This document shows, one piece after another, positions 23,501 through 38,500 of a stretch of DNA of 64,000 bases. A model generated the notes under the pieces. It was not told where the DNA came from and did not search any database. It saw nothing but the letters and a program-made list of their open reading frames with translations. The DNA is from Liolophura sinensis. Its lineage: Eukaryota; Mollusca; Polyplacophora; Chitonida; Chitonidae. Both the position numbers and the translations under genes were made by a program. The stretch spans positions 20,361,295 to 20,425,294 of the forward strand of contig NC_088298.1 in assembly GCF_032854445.1 (NCBI RefSeq), given 5' to 3'. The first letter of the stretch is position 1, and each line of letters starts with the position of its first letter.

Positions 23501-26500
23501 AGGTGCCTGCAATATTACAGCTGACACTAGCTCTGGTTAGCTGAGTATCTAACTCAGGAAGGTGTCGGCAATACTACAGCCGACATCAGCACTGGTTAGC
23601 TGAGTATCTCCACCCTAACAGACGCCATTACATGGACTAAAAAAATTTCACTGTAAACAGGTGAGTCTTACACCAACAATGTACGAGTTTGATGAGTAAA
23701 TCTCATCAGTGAGTTTCTGTAACAATGTCCATTGATTTACTCTGTCAAAAGTTTTGGACGCGTCCATAAAGCACACATGGACTGGACTGCCATTTACACA
23801 ATAGAAGTTAATTATCTCCTTTAAAACATAAATACATTGATCAGTTGAGTGCCATGACTTGAATCCCAACTGCGAATCAGACGTGTAAAGAGCAGGTCAC
23901 AAACACCAAAAATCTATGGTATAACCGTTGCAGGGGATATAGTTGTAAGATTTATATGTATACGGTTACCAGACATGCTGTTCATCTTTCAGGAAATGAA
24001 CATTTATAAGCCTCAAGCTGTATGGTTAATTATTCTGTCGAATAAATTTTCATGCAAGCTTCCGGCCTGCCTGCGACCTGCAGACGATTGTGAGTTTCCT
24101 CGGAGCTCTACCAGGTTTTCTCCTACCATTTGGCTGCCATCATAAAAGTGAAGTATTCTTCAGTACAGCATAAACCTGTGGCTAATCAAAGAAGTAAATA
24201 AAAATATCTTACGTCATTAGCTTTTGTTACAAAGAGATATTAATAGAATGATTTATTCTAAGTTGTGATCAAAGAAAAAATGAAGTTAGATATACAGGTA
24301 TCTGTTTGTAGGCCAACTGGTACATGTGCTACCCTAATCCCTCAACCTTTTCACAAATGAAAGAGCAACTTTCAGTGCAATTTATTCATATTTTTAATTT
24401 GATTTTGGAGACAAAACTTCATTGGTTTGATTGGCCATTTTCAGGGTTTCACAAAAAGTATAATTTTTTAAGGCTGCTCTGAATATTGCCTTCAGAATAT
24501 GCTTGAATAAACACCTTTCAAATATGTGGAAAGGTTGAAGAATTACAGTAGATTCTTATTGTTATTTTTTTATGCATGATTATGTAGATGTACATGTAAA
24601 TGTAAGGTTAAGTTTGAAAACATGTTCAAATAATTCTTTTTTCTTTATTATTCTTTATGGACATTGTGAAAGCTGAATAAATAAATTACAACCTGTGATT
24701 ATTACATCTTCATGAAAGTTGGTTACAGAAAAAAAAGTGTCAAATTTACAGCATAAAGAGGGATCACTTAAAGAATTGTTAAAAGTGAAGCATTATCATG
24801 TTTGGTGTCTTAGGCATAATACTTCAGTGGAGACACGGACTGCCACATGAAGACATTATATGTACACTTGCACCTAAAGACTCAATAAACACACTCACAA
24901 GTACATACAATGTAAGTCTTACATAACCATTGTATCACATGAGGTGGTAAAGACTAAATTTTAAGAGCTCTGGTAAATGAGTGGGGGTTTCTGTTGCCGA
25001 GGGGGCTAGCTCACCAGCAAGGCACAATAACCCAGGAGCCTCCTACCAATGCGGTCGCAGTGAGTTCAAGTCCAGCTCGAGCTGTCTTCCTCTCCGGCCA
25101 TACGTGTAAAGGTCTGTCAACAACCTGTGGATGGTCATGTATTGCACCTAAATTTAAGCATTTTTCAATTGATATGTTTTTCTTGATTCTCTCTCATTAA
25201 TCTACCTCACCCGTATAGAACGACTTTTGAATTTTGAATTTTGATTAATTTCTTATCAGGAGAACTTTAATGTTGGTGACAAAAGTATCATTTTAATACA
25301 TTTATGTATTTCTAAGTGCATTTTAACATACATGTACTGAACTTAAGGTGAAATACAGTAATTGTTGATAAATCAGAGGCAATGAGACAGGGTTGCTGGA
25401 CTCAACCAAAATTCCACAAGCCTTGAACCAACTTGTATTAATGTTGTGCCGGCCAAAATTGTGCAATGACTGGTGCTGTAATGTACAGTAGGGCGTGTAG
25501 TGTGGAACCTGGAAAGACAAAGGGAACCTGGAAGGATGTGCATTCGTACATGTACATAGATATTACCCCAAATCTTCTAATTTTTAGGGCAGCTAGTAGT
25601 AGTGCTGAAAGCAAAGAACAACATTTCTCTTACAGTTTTTTTTTGGAAAAGATGTGAATGTATTTTTCATTAGATGGACTAACCATGTGAAGAAAAATAA
25701 CCTAAATATTCCTTATATAATGGCATGTATATTGCCAAAAAAGGAGCAGACCAGGTGTCCCAAAAACTAGAAGAATTAGTAATCCGTATTGATTTTGCGA
25801 TGTCCCCCTGATAACTGACATGATTGATGATTATTGTGGGCGAAGGGCCTAATCTGTCAGACAAAATGTCAGCTGTATGTTGTCCGTGTATATCTGATCT
25901 AACACCAGGACATCAGTTTATGCACTGTGTAGGTTGTGTTGGTGTGGAGGGGGGTATGTGGGGCGGCAACTACCCAATGAAGTGATATGATCACAGGTTA
26001 AATATTACCCTAGATATTGATTGTCATGTAGCCCTTATATCTGTATGCCGGTGGTTTAATATGTGTGTGTGTGTGTGTATGTGTGTGTCATGGGACTTTC
26101 ATAGCCAGCATGTATTAACTGTTCACATGATTGTGCCTCTGGATATTAGGTACAAACTCTGCATAAACATGTGATACAGCCACCACCATGGCAGCAGCCA
26201 GATACTGTATCATTATGAAGTGCGCTTAGTTATACAAGTATTTTCTTTTCAAAATAAGTTAAATATACGTAATTTTACAATAATCTCATATCGGTAAGTC
26301 GCTAAGACTTACAGTTTGAATTCTAACCTGAGCATGTAAGAGGGAAAATGTAGATTTTCCTCACTCTCACTGCTGGTGGTATCAGGCAGTGAAGCATTGC
26401 TTATGTGGTCATTTGTTGAAAACCACTTTTCTTTCAACTTAATTGTGTACATACATTGAGCCTACATGTGTATGTCATACCTGGGAAAGTTTGTCAGTAA

Positions 26501-29500
26501 CTTGCCAAAGGTCAGTAGTTTATCCCGGAATTTTGATTTCCTCCACCTGTGAACATGATCATCTTCATAAAGTGAACAATTCTCAAGTATGGTGATCATC
26601 AACAATCAGTTGATCATAAATCAAACCAATTAATCATTGAAACATTAGTAATGTTAATACTTTCAAACTTTTTCAAACAGGTGTTGAATGAAGCTGTATC
26701 TCTGGCCATAGCTGCCCCTCGGCATTATGGGTAGTGCGTCGTCAAAGTTCCGCAAGCACCTGCAGAATGGGGATGAGGTGGCGGCCCTCCATCTGTACAA
26801 CAACAGCGCTGATCTGCGCAAGGGGATGGATCCAAGCTCTTCATACGGCGACTCTCATCAGCACGAGACTCCGCTACACTATGCTGCGCGGCATGGCATG
26901 AAAAGTCTGTTACGGTAGGAAAACTTGTTGTGCTGCATCACTGAAGTAATGGGAGCGGCTTTCCTGTACTTGAAAGAAAAGCCAACAAACAATATAACGA
27001 CTGGTTGACCCATATCAGTATAATGGCTTTGGCGGGGAGGCTTACTAGACTTCAGTAATGCGTCTCAGTGAAGCAGCACTAGATAAAAAGAGCGGTGGAA
27101 ATCCGTCCTGCAACAAGGAGGCAAATTACATGCACTCTAAGGATTCCTTCATCATCATATGACTGAAAAATTGTTAAAAGTACGACGTTAAACCCCAAGC
27201 ACTCTGACTCTATAAATCAGCTTCTAATAAGACTGCGCCATGTTAGAGGAACCAGTAATACCACCCCACACACGTGTGATTAAAAGGCAAAACAGGCTTC
27301 TATTGATTTTAGAACTCCTGCGGTGATAGAAATAATTTGCATCTATACTGGATAAAACTGATAACATGGCAGTCCTTTGATTGTCTCAATGTGCGGGAGT
27401 TTGCTCACTTTAAACTCTGAGATGTCAGTTGTGCAACATCACAAAAATAAAAACGCTTTTTAAACTGTCAGTGGAGTACTTTATCAATGCACCAGACATT
27501 TGGTCTAGTGTTGTCTTTTCTTCTAAATGCACGTTAATGTATTTTCTGTGTCTGCAAGGTAGTAGAGAAATTCCCCTTAGCTGAGTTGAGAGGGAAATTC
27601 CCCTTAGCTGAGTTGGGAGGGAGCTGGATTAAAATGTGGAGAAGTGAAAAATTTGTCAAGTATGGTTTTAAACAACAACTACTTGAATGAATGAATAGGA
27701 AATCATCGGTTTTCGACTGTTAACTTTTGAATCTGGGAATCTTTACTTTTTGGTAATGTTTCTTTACAGAATATTCCTTCACGACCATGGTGGAAATCCA
27801 AACAAAACAAACAATAAACGTGAGACAGCCCTTCATTGTGTGTGCATGGAGAAAAATTCAGAGTTTTACTCTGTGAAAAAACGAAGGGCAGAATGTTTGA
27901 CCTTGATTCTACAGTGGCGTGGAACAACTCTTCAGGATGGGGAGGTAGAAAAAGTTGACCTTGGTGCTCAAGATGAGGTTTGTACTGATGCCCTGTGAGA
28001 GGGTATTTTACAGTTCATGCTGTGAAGAGTACTTGTTTTTTGACTGTCATGTAACTTTACATGTTTTAGCACAGCTTGGACCATCATGGAAACTTTGATT
28101 TATTTATTTGATTTGTATTTTGTGTAATACTCATGAGTATTTTTGTTGTATGAGGGACGACCAGCATTATGGTGAGAGGAAACCGGGTAGAGCCTGGGAG
28201 AAACCCACGACCATCCGCAGGCAGCTGACATACCTGTACACGTACAGGCAGATTAAAACTTTGAATATTTTTGTGGGGAGTAATGCAACACCTCTCCAAA
28301 AAATGTGCTCTACTGAAAAGATTTTAGTTGGATTGTTTATTGAAATTTTCTTAATATTTTTTTCTCAGTGCTGATTTCTTTAAAATTCCCATCTTTTTCA
28401 TTAGAGTGAACAAAAAAAAGGAAGAAAACAGAATTCTTTACTGACAAAACGCATAGCAAATAAGTTTTTAAATGGCCTTACTTATAGGTTAGCCAAGGTG
28501 TCTTTGTAACTGGACCGTGTATCTGCCCAATATCGGTATAATGTGACTGGATATGGTGTTATGTCTCGTGTCTCGTAAAGCATGGGTCACTGAAATGGTA
28601 TTTCAGTGACCCAGCACTATAGATATGTTTTCAGTATGGCTGGCTTGCTATTATTATACAAGTAGTGTCCCATACTCCTTATATTGCATGAGCCATTCTC
28701 TACCTTTCGCTTTACATCACCGCGCCACCACTAATAAATTTTGTTCAGAAATCTTGAACAATGCTCACGTCACTGGTGTCACAGTGATGAGGAAGGAAGT
28801 GATGTAAGAAAACAAATAATACGTCTCAACCTGTGTCTCTAACAATACTTTATACACATGCATCCTCTTTATCTAGAGTATGTAGATGATGTGATTGTAA
28901 CAAAAATCTAGAACAGTTTTATTGAAGAATGCTGATAAAATAGGAACAAACCTATATGTGTGTCTCACAGACTCCAAGGGTCAAGCTTTTCTATTGGTGG
29001 CAGTGATGTAAAGAGAAAGATAAAGAGTGATGCATGCGTTGTAAGGAGCATGGTATTGTCCTAGTCATTTTAGTACATGCGATGCCTCATCTTATCTAAA
29101 ACTTCTACTCTTCTACATTCACTATACCAGGAGTAACTCATCTTATCTAAAACTTCTACTCTTCTACATTCACTATACCAGGAGTAACTCATCTTATCTA
29201 AAACTTCTACTCTTCTACATTCACTATACCAGGAGTAACTCATCTTATCTAAAACTTCTACTCTTCTCCAGTCACTATACCAGGAGTAACTCATCTTATC
29301 TAAAACTTTTACTCTTCTGCAGTCACTATACCAGGAGTAACTCATCTTATCTAAAACTTCTACTCTTCTACATTCACTATACCAGGAGTAACTCATCTTA
29401 TCTAAAACTTCTACTCTTCTACATTCACTATACCAGGAGTAACTCATCTTATCTAAAACTTCTACCCTTCTACATTCACTATACCAGGAGTAACTCATCT

Positions 29501-32500
29501 TATCTAAAACTACTACTCTTCTACATTCACTATACCAGGAGTAACCCATCTTATCTAAAACTTCTACTCTTCTACATTCACTATACCAGGAGTAACTCAT
29601 CTTATCTAAAACTTCTACTCTTCTACATTCACTATACCAGGAGTAACTCATCTTATCTAAAACTTCTACTCTTCTACATTCACTATACCAGGAGTAACTC
29701 ATCTTATCTAAAACTACTACTCTTCTACATTCACTATACCAGGAGTAACTCATCTTATCTAAAACTTCTACTCTTCTACATTCACTATACCAGGAGTAAC
29801 TCATCTTATCTAAAACTACTACTCTTCTACATTCACTATACCAGGAGTAACTCATCTTATCTAAAACTTCTACTCTTCTACATTCACTATACCAGGAGTA
29901 ACTCATCTTATCTAAAACTACTACTCTTCTACATTCACTATACTAAGGGTAACAGAAGACCGGATTATAAATCGTCATGTCGTTATTGAATAACACGGAT
30001 AATAATTGGTATGTCACAACAGTGCTCTGTATTTGGATTGTTAATCTGTTTGCAGAAGAACAACACTGCTCTCCACTACGCAGCTGCGTCTGGACTCAGA
30101 GGCTGTGCAGAGGTAAGAAAGAAGGAGAAAGATGTTGTACATTGTAAATATTGTATATTCATTCCCCGAGGTTCAAAAACTCAAATACTGCATACAACCT
30201 AAAGTCTCGTCCATCATTGCTTATACTGCATACGACCTAAAGTCTTGTTCATGATTGCTTATACTGCATACAACCTGAAGTCTTGTTCATGATTGCTTAT
30301 ACTGCATACAACCTAAAGTCTCGTCCATGATTGCTTATACTCCATACAACCTAAAGTCTCGTCCATGATTGCTTATACTGCATACAACCTAGTCTCGCCC
30401 ACGATTGCTGTGCATGTAATTACTCGTTAGTTAAGGCTGATACTGAGAATTCTAAACTAAAATTCAAACTAGATGTTATAATTTATTTTTCTGACATATA
30501 CTGAATGAATCTAGTGTGGTTTGTCTTATTTTCGATAGACATATTATTTTTTGATGTGAGAGTGAAGAATTTTAAACACCAGCTGGCTCTGGTTTAATTG
30601 TCCTGTTGCTAAGCCATCATGCTTGTTCAAGTATTACCATCTTGCTTGTTCAAGTATTACCATAACGGTATAAAAATTGTTCAAATACCATATCGGGTGT
30701 ATGTCCCTTTGTTCAGCTCCTGGTACAGAGTGGCTGTCCGCTGTTTGTTGAAAACATTGACCAGGAGACCCCATGTGACAGTGCTGAGAAAAGTGGTCAT
30801 GGAGAAATTGCTCTGTACCTGGAGTCCAAAATGGTCTTCTCTGTAAGTAAAGTTAATTGTAGTTTTCTTCCAATATCAATGATAATTCATGGGTGAAATA
30901 GTTGTTTTAATGATAACAGTGTTTACAAATCGTTCTGTGATAATCGGAACCGTGTTATTAATATTCTTAACATGCACAAAATCGTCTTTTATGTAAGGAC
31001 TGTAATATTGAAATTTCTTTCAGTAATACAATATAATAATATAATAATATTGAAATTTCTTTCAATATCGAGCAGATTAATATTTCCATTGAAAAAGTTG
31101 TTATACATGTGTATGCTCTGTCTTGTAATATGAATGATTTCCATGTGGTTGTCAACCTGAGGATGGTCGTGGGTTTTTAATGCGCTCTGCCCGGTTTCCT
31201 CCCACCATAATGCTGGTCGCCGTTGTATAAGTGAAATACGGTGTGAAACACCAATCAAATGAATCAATAAAACATTTGGTTGTCAATGGCTACATGGCAA
31301 CGACGCTTGTCCTCTGTGGCTTGGTTTAACCCAGGCCAGGATTTGACACTGAATATTTCACGGAGATGTTCAGACCACGCTTGTTCTTTGATTTGTTTAT
31401 TTATTTCTTTATTTATTTCTTTATTTGTGTGATTGGTGTTTAACACCGTACACTAGAGCATTTCACTTATATGACGGTGGCCAGGTTATGGTGGGAAGAA
31501 ACCAGGGGGGAAACCCACTTTGATTTGAGGGTTTGTTTGGAAGGGAGGGTGGCATTCTATTAGAAAAATGTCTGCTTCAGCATCAGAAGTAATATTTTAT
31601 AACCTTTAAATATTTTGCTTTAAAAGTAGGGTGAAATTTTGGGGCAAATATTTTCAGTTTTGGCGTTTGTAATGTCATTCAGTCAAATCAAATCAAGGTT
31701 TCTTTGTTTTTTTTTTCAGAATGACGGGATCATTGAGACAAGTAGTGAGGAGCTGTTATCTAACTCTTATAATGAGGTAAGTAAAATCTATGGTAATTAT
31801 TTGTGTAGCTGTGACAAGTAGTGAAGAACTTTTATCTAACTCTTATAACGAGGTAAGTAAAATGTATGGTTATTATTTGTGTAGCTGTGACAAGTAGTGA
31901 AGAACTTTTATCTAACTCTTATAACGAGGTAAGTAAAATGTATGGTAATTATTTGTGTAGCTGTGACAAGTAGTGAGGAACTTTTATCTAACTCTTATAA
32001 CGAGGTAAGTAAAATGTATGGTAATTATTTGTGTAGCTGTGACAAGTAGTGAAGAACTTTTATCTAACTCTTATAACAAGGTAAGTAAAATCCATGGGAA
32101 TTATTTGTGTAGCTGTGACAAGTAGTGAGGAACTTTTATCTAACTCTTATAACAAGGTAAGTAAAATCCATGGGAATTATTTGTGTAGCTGTGACAAGTA
32201 GTGAGGAACTTTTATCTAACTCTTATAACAAGGTAAGTAAAATCCATGGGAATTATTTGTGTAGCTGTGACAAGTAGTGAGGAACTTTTATCTAACTCTT
32301 ATAACAAGGTAAGTAAAATCCATGGGAATTATTTGTGTAGCTGTGACAAGTAGTGAGGAACTTTTATCTAACTCTTATAACGAGGTAAGTAAAATGTATG
32401 GTAATTATTTGTGTAGCTGTGACAAGTAGTGAGGAACTTCTGTCTAACTCTTATAACGAGGTAAGTAAAATGTATGGTAATTATTTGTGTAGCTGTGACA

Positions 32501-35500
32501 AGTAGTGATGAACTTTTATCCAACTCTTATAATGAGGTAAGTAAAATGTATGGTAATTATTTGTGTAGCTGTGACAAGTAGTGAAGAACTTTTATCTAAC
32601 TTTTATAACGAGGTAAGTAAAATGTATGGTAATTATTTGTGTAGCTGTGACAAGTAGTGATGAACTTTTATCCAACTCTTATAATGAGGTAAGTAAAATC
32701 TATGGGAATTATTTGTGTAGCTGTGACAAGTAGTGAGGAACTTTTATCTAACTCTTATAATGAGGTAAGTAAAATGTATGGTAATTATTTGTGTAGCTGT
32801 GACAAGTAGTGAAGAACTTTTATCAAACTCTTATAGCCAGATAAGTAAAATCTATGGTAATTATTTGTGTAGCTGTGACAAGAAGTGAGGAACTTTTATC
32901 TAACTCTTATAATGAGGTAAGTAAAATGTATGGTAATTATTTGTGTAGCTGTGACAAGTAGTGAGGAACTTTTATCTAACTCTTATAACGAGGTAAGTAA
33001 AATGTATGGTAATTATTTGTGTAGCTGTGACAAGTAGTGAGGAACTTTTATCTAACTCTTATAACGAGGTAAGTAAAATGTATGGTAATTATTTGTGTAG
33101 CTGTGACAAGTAGTGAGGAACTTTTATCTAACTCTTATAACGAGGTAAGTAAAATCCATGGTAAGTATTTGTGTAGCTGTGACAAGTAGTGAGGAACTTT
33201 TATCTAACTCTTATAACGAGGTAAGTAAAATGTATGGTTATTATTTGTGTAGCTGTGACAAGTAGTGATGAACTTTTATCTAACTCTTATAGCAAGATAA
33301 GTAAAATGTATGGTTATTATTTGTGTAGCTGTGACAAGTAGTGATGAACTTTTATCTAACTCTTATAGCAAGATAAGTAAAATGTATGGTAATTATTTGT
33401 GTAGCTGTGACAAGTAGTGAGGAACTTTTATCAAACTCTTATAGCGAGGTAAGTGAAATTCATGGTAAGTATTTGTGTAGCTGTGACAAGTAGTGAGGAA
33501 CTTTTATCTAACTCTTATAACGAGGTAAGTAAAATGTATGGTTATTATTTGTGTAGCTGTGACAAGTAGTGATGAACTTTTATCTAACTCTTATAACGAG
33601 GTAAGTAAAATGTATGGTAATTATTTGTGTAGCAGTGACAAGTAGTGAGGAACTTTTATCTAACTCTTATAACGAGGTAAGTAAAATGTATGGTAATTAT
33701 TTGTGTAGCTGTGACAAGTAGTGAGGAACTTTTATCTAACTCTTATAACAAGGTAAGTAAAATGTATGGTAATTATTTGTGTAGCTGTGACAAGTAGTGA
33801 GGAACTTTTATCAAACTCTTATAGCGAGGTAAGTGAAATTCATGGTAAGTATTTGTGTAGCTGTGACAAGTAGTGAGGAACTTTTATCTAACTCTTATAG
33901 CAAGATAAGTAAAATGTATGGTAATTATTTGTGTAGCTGTGACAAGTAGTGAAGAACTTTTATCTAACTCTTATAATGAGGTAAGTAAAATGTATGGTAA
34001 TTATTTGTGTAGCTGTGACAAGTAGTGAGGAACTTTTATCTAACTCTTATAATGAGGTAAGTAAAATGTATGGTAATTATTTGTGTAGCTGTGACAAGTA
34101 GTGAGGAACTTTTATCTAACTCTTATAACGAGGTAAGTAAAATGTATGGTAATTATTTGTGTAGCTGTGACAAGTAGTGAGGAACTTTTATCTAACTCTT
34201 ATAATGAGGTAAGTAAAATGTATGGTAATTATTTGTGTAGCTGTGACAAGTAGTGAAGAACTTTTATCTAACTCTTATAATGAGGTAAGTAAAATGTATG
34301 GTAATTATTTGTGTAGCTGTGACAAGACGTGAGGAACTTTTCTCTAACTCAAATAATGAAGTAAGTAAAATGTATGGTAATCAGTCTGGAAATTAAGTAA
34401 CCTGCTGTGGGGACGTTAATGGTGATAGCTGTCAGTACAGTTTTGTTTGGGGCAGATGTTGAATTTGAGATGACAAGCTGGTCTGGTGTTCCCAGTGTAT
34501 TCATTGTTGACGAGGTTATTGAAAGATATAAAATATACCTCAAAAATGAACATTTCTTCATGTTCTTCTTCATGAATCTGTCTTCATTTTACTTCAAACC
34601 CTAAAGAACCTTTTCATGCATACCTTAAATGGACAGATTCAGCTTTGGGGAAAAATTTAATTTGAATATTAAGAGACATGATATATTACCTATTTTTGCA
34701 GAAATTACTTTTTTGGTCACACATTTTCTGAACCTAGCTTAGAACTTATAAAAATGCATAATATGTTGAAGTTTGTGAGGTACTCGTTTCTTTTTACATC
34801 CTAGTGTCTTTCTCCTCTTTGAGTATATGCAGAAGTGTATTACCTAGAAGTATGCAAACTCCCTATAGCTAGTCTCCACAGCACTTCTCCACAGGATTTC
34901 TAACACATTATGTGACATATCTGCGCAGCCATGTATTTTTTTTTTCTCTCTGTTGCACAGCAAACGTTTGCAAAATGACTTTTGCATGATGGATTCCAAA
35001 CGAGGTTGTGTTGAAATAGACTGTGTTGAAAATTACGACAACGGAAAGTTTTTTAAAAGGACAACAGTGTCTTTGATAGTAATCGTTTTATAGTTGCTTT
35101 GAAATATAAAAATAGTCACTGGGCTCTTAACTGCATAGCAATGATGATCAGTTGAATCATAGTTTTTGTATATGGAGTTTTGGTTGCATGGTGTTGACAG
35201 TTCTTGTTGCAGCCTTTTACAATTAGATTTCCCATGATTTAGTTCACAGTTTCCACCCAAGAGGTTGGCATATTCCTCCACAAGGTGGTGTGAGTTTCTA
35301 CAGATGACGTTACATGTGTACTGTGCCGTGGAGACTAGCTATAGGGAAGTTGCATACTTCTGGGTAATTTACTTCTGGTATATGTATTTATGAATCTATG
35401 ACGGTTGCCAGATTCTGCAGGACTACAGCGGCCTGCGAGCTCAGGACCTTCAAGAGGCCAAGGACCAGCTCCTGGTGGAGACGGCGGACATGCTTAGTGT

Positions 35501-38500
35501 CCCACTCTTCACAGCAGAGGCTTTGCTGAGAAACCATGGTGAGTTACCAAGGTCACATAGTGTTAAATGTTAAATCTCAAATTTTTATTGAAATTAAAAA
35601 TCACAAAATCTCGAACATTTGACAATTTCAGATGTTGTGAAATATCTTGGATAAGTTTCTTGCATTTTTTTTTTTCAAATAGAACATTTGAAAACTACTT
35701 CGATTCTGGTTTTCTGTTCAAACAAAACTATGCTCTGCTTCTGAATGCTCTCTCGGACTCAGTGTAGATCAATGTTGATTATCTTACCTGAAAAGGTAAG
35801 GTGTTTACCTGAGTTGTTATGCATTTATTGGGTAATGTTTTACAAAAAAGTATTCATTATTCCACTACTGGTGATGGCTGACCTGTCACTCAGCAAGTCT
35901 CAAATCACTTTTCCAGACCTTTTTTCAAAACAGTTCATCACACTGTGTTAAAACTTGGTGCGCACCTTAACCATGACAAGATTATTTTACACTTTGACAG
36001 TTTTCCAAAGTTTTTTTTTTCAAACAGTTGGTTATTGTTAATTCAGCTTCACTGAGATTGAGTTACTGAGTTAAAGACCAAGTTTTTGTCTGTTTCGTCC
36101 ATTTTTAACCAAATAGATGTTTATTTTTCTTCCAATGTGCCATGACTTCAAAGTTTGATTTGATACCCGTAATTATAGAATGGTCCCGGGAGATGCTACT
36201 TGAAGCCTGGATGTCTGACCCATTTGCATGCTGTGAGAAGTGTGGAGTGACTCCGCCTCCAAGTCTATATATGGACAAACCCTCAACTGAAGACCTGCCC
36301 CTTCTGACAACCAGCCAATCAGAATCAATCACATCTGACTGCATGGTAATGGTAGATAGGAAGCTGTAAACTTTCATTGAAGGGATAGAGAATCATTTCT
36401 GTGGTGTGGGAGGGGCAAGTCCAGAATATACCTGGCCTAAGCTGACTTTTAGGTATGGCAGATTTATTCAAGTGTGACAAAGTCTGCAGGAATTAACCCT
36501 GGAAATGCTATCTCCACTGTCAGCCAGTCAGTTTTGACTCTTTATCCCTTAAAGTTCCAAATATGTGTTTACAGTGTAAGAGCAAAAAAAATTTTTGTAA
36601 GAATAGCTCAGATGGTGAAGTACTGGATCCTGGAAGTGAGAGTTCAAATCCTGATTTGGCCTTCAGTGTAAATTTTTTACTTTTTGAACTGGTATGCTAC
36701 TCATAGAAGTTCCAAGCTTATGGGAGTGGATGTGGATAGAGAACTGGGAGGAGTGCACATGTTACAGGACCATTTTTTGACTTAAGTTTGGTGTCAGGAG
36801 GCTTCATAGGTGTGGGGATTATTTCTGTGACTATGGGATGTGGGAAGGTCTGTCACAGACGCTCTGCCTAGATTCCTCCCACCATAATAATAATAATAAT
36901 AATAATAATGCTGGTTCCCATCGTAGAATTGAATATTCGTGAGTATGATCTAGAACTCCAGTCGAATAAATAAATCTGCAACTGGATATACTAACCAGCT
37001 TGCTGCTTTAAAAAATACATTCCTTACCATACCAACAGGAAAAAAAAAAAAAAAAAAAAAAACGGTAAAAAGATAAATTAACTGAAGTGAATGAAGCCAT
37101 TACATCCGTCCTACAGAATTATTATGATTATAAGATAAAGTGTAAAAATTTGTAATTTGCATGTTTCTCCTGTTACAGTGTGAGATCTGCACATGTTCAT
37201 TTCTAAGCTCTGACGGACCAGTCCACATGTCGTGTGAGCATCAGTTCTGTCGTACCTGTTGGAAAACGTAAGTAATGCAGATTTACAAATTCCTTGATGA
37301 TAGATTGATCTGACCTTGATCATACAGGGAAACATTCTCTAGACAGTCCAAATCTTTCGATTGTTTTTATTTTGTGAATTTTTTGATTTTAAATATTGTA
37401 GGAGTATTGGTGATATGGCCTGACATATTCCTTTTATTATAATATCGAATACTTTCACATAAAAACTGCTCGATTACACTTTCCCAAGTTCAAATCCAGC
37501 TTGTGCTGCCTCAGCTGTATTCTTACTTCAGGGTTCCCTCAACCAGAGTGAATTCCTCATGAGTACAGCATTATATGCCAGTCAAATAAATACATCAAAT
37601 TCTTCAAGAGATTTGTTTGGTACATGGCAGGGTCTGTTGATTTTCAGCTGTATTGCTGCAAATTTCAGAACTTTAACCAATGGGGTTGCACATTTGAATT
37701 TAGTTTTCGCTGTTGCACTGAGGCGTAAATCGATACTGTCAGGTACCTGACAATATGACAAAGGTCAGTGGTTTACTCTAGGCAGTGACATGTTTCCTCC
37801 AGCCATGAACCTGACAATTGTCATGTATGAAAAATCAAAAGAGTGAAAAATGAGCACTGCATTAGATACCAAACAAACAATCAATCAATCAATCAGTCTT
37901 AACTACAGGTGTAACATGAAACACAAATTAAAAGAGAAATATTCGAGAGTCAAATAAACACAAATAGTATTTAACCTGCGAATGGTCACAGGTTTCCCTG
38001 GGGTTCTTTGCGGTTTCCTCCCATCATAAATCTGGTTGCTGTTGTATAAGTGAAATATTTCTGTATAGGGTGTAAAACACAAATAAGATAAATCAGATAG
38101 TATTTGAATGGTAATAGATTAAGATGCTTTGAAAGACTTTCAAAAGAGTTGTTTTCTTTTTGTCTTGAGAATTTGGCTAACAGATGTTTCCAGTTTAATT
38201 GTGTGTAAGTTCATTTGCTAACTTTTGTCACCTGTGCAGGTATTTAAATCTGAAGATCCAGGAAGGTGAGGCTCACCATATCACCTGTCCTGCTTATGGC
38301 TGCTCTCGTCTGGTTCCTGTAGACATCATAGAGAGTGTCGTATCTCGTCAGATGGCCCGCAAGTACCTACAGTTTGATATACAGGTGAGAGTACGGGCGC
38401 GCTAAAGTAAGCATACTTGTGAGGAGCTTCGCTCTGTTGAGTATAATCTTCTCACTTTTGTCGTACATTTTTGATTGAAAGTTTGACGGATTTAGCTTAG

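Noticed and set aside
29070-29906. Antisense 278-residue frame of 17-residue repeats as a gene
   Set aside because: It is open only because the satellite unit is 51 bp; no flanking coding sequence, domain or splice signal of its own.
31777-34384. Each 76-bp unit as a true alternative coding exon of ANKIB1
   Set aside because: Inclusion of a 44-nt unit breaks frame and read-through donors hit a stop; without RNA data I keep it as a repeat.
36598-36665. Functional tRNA gene
   Set aside because: A and B boxes are present but the stems do not pair; fits a SINE head.
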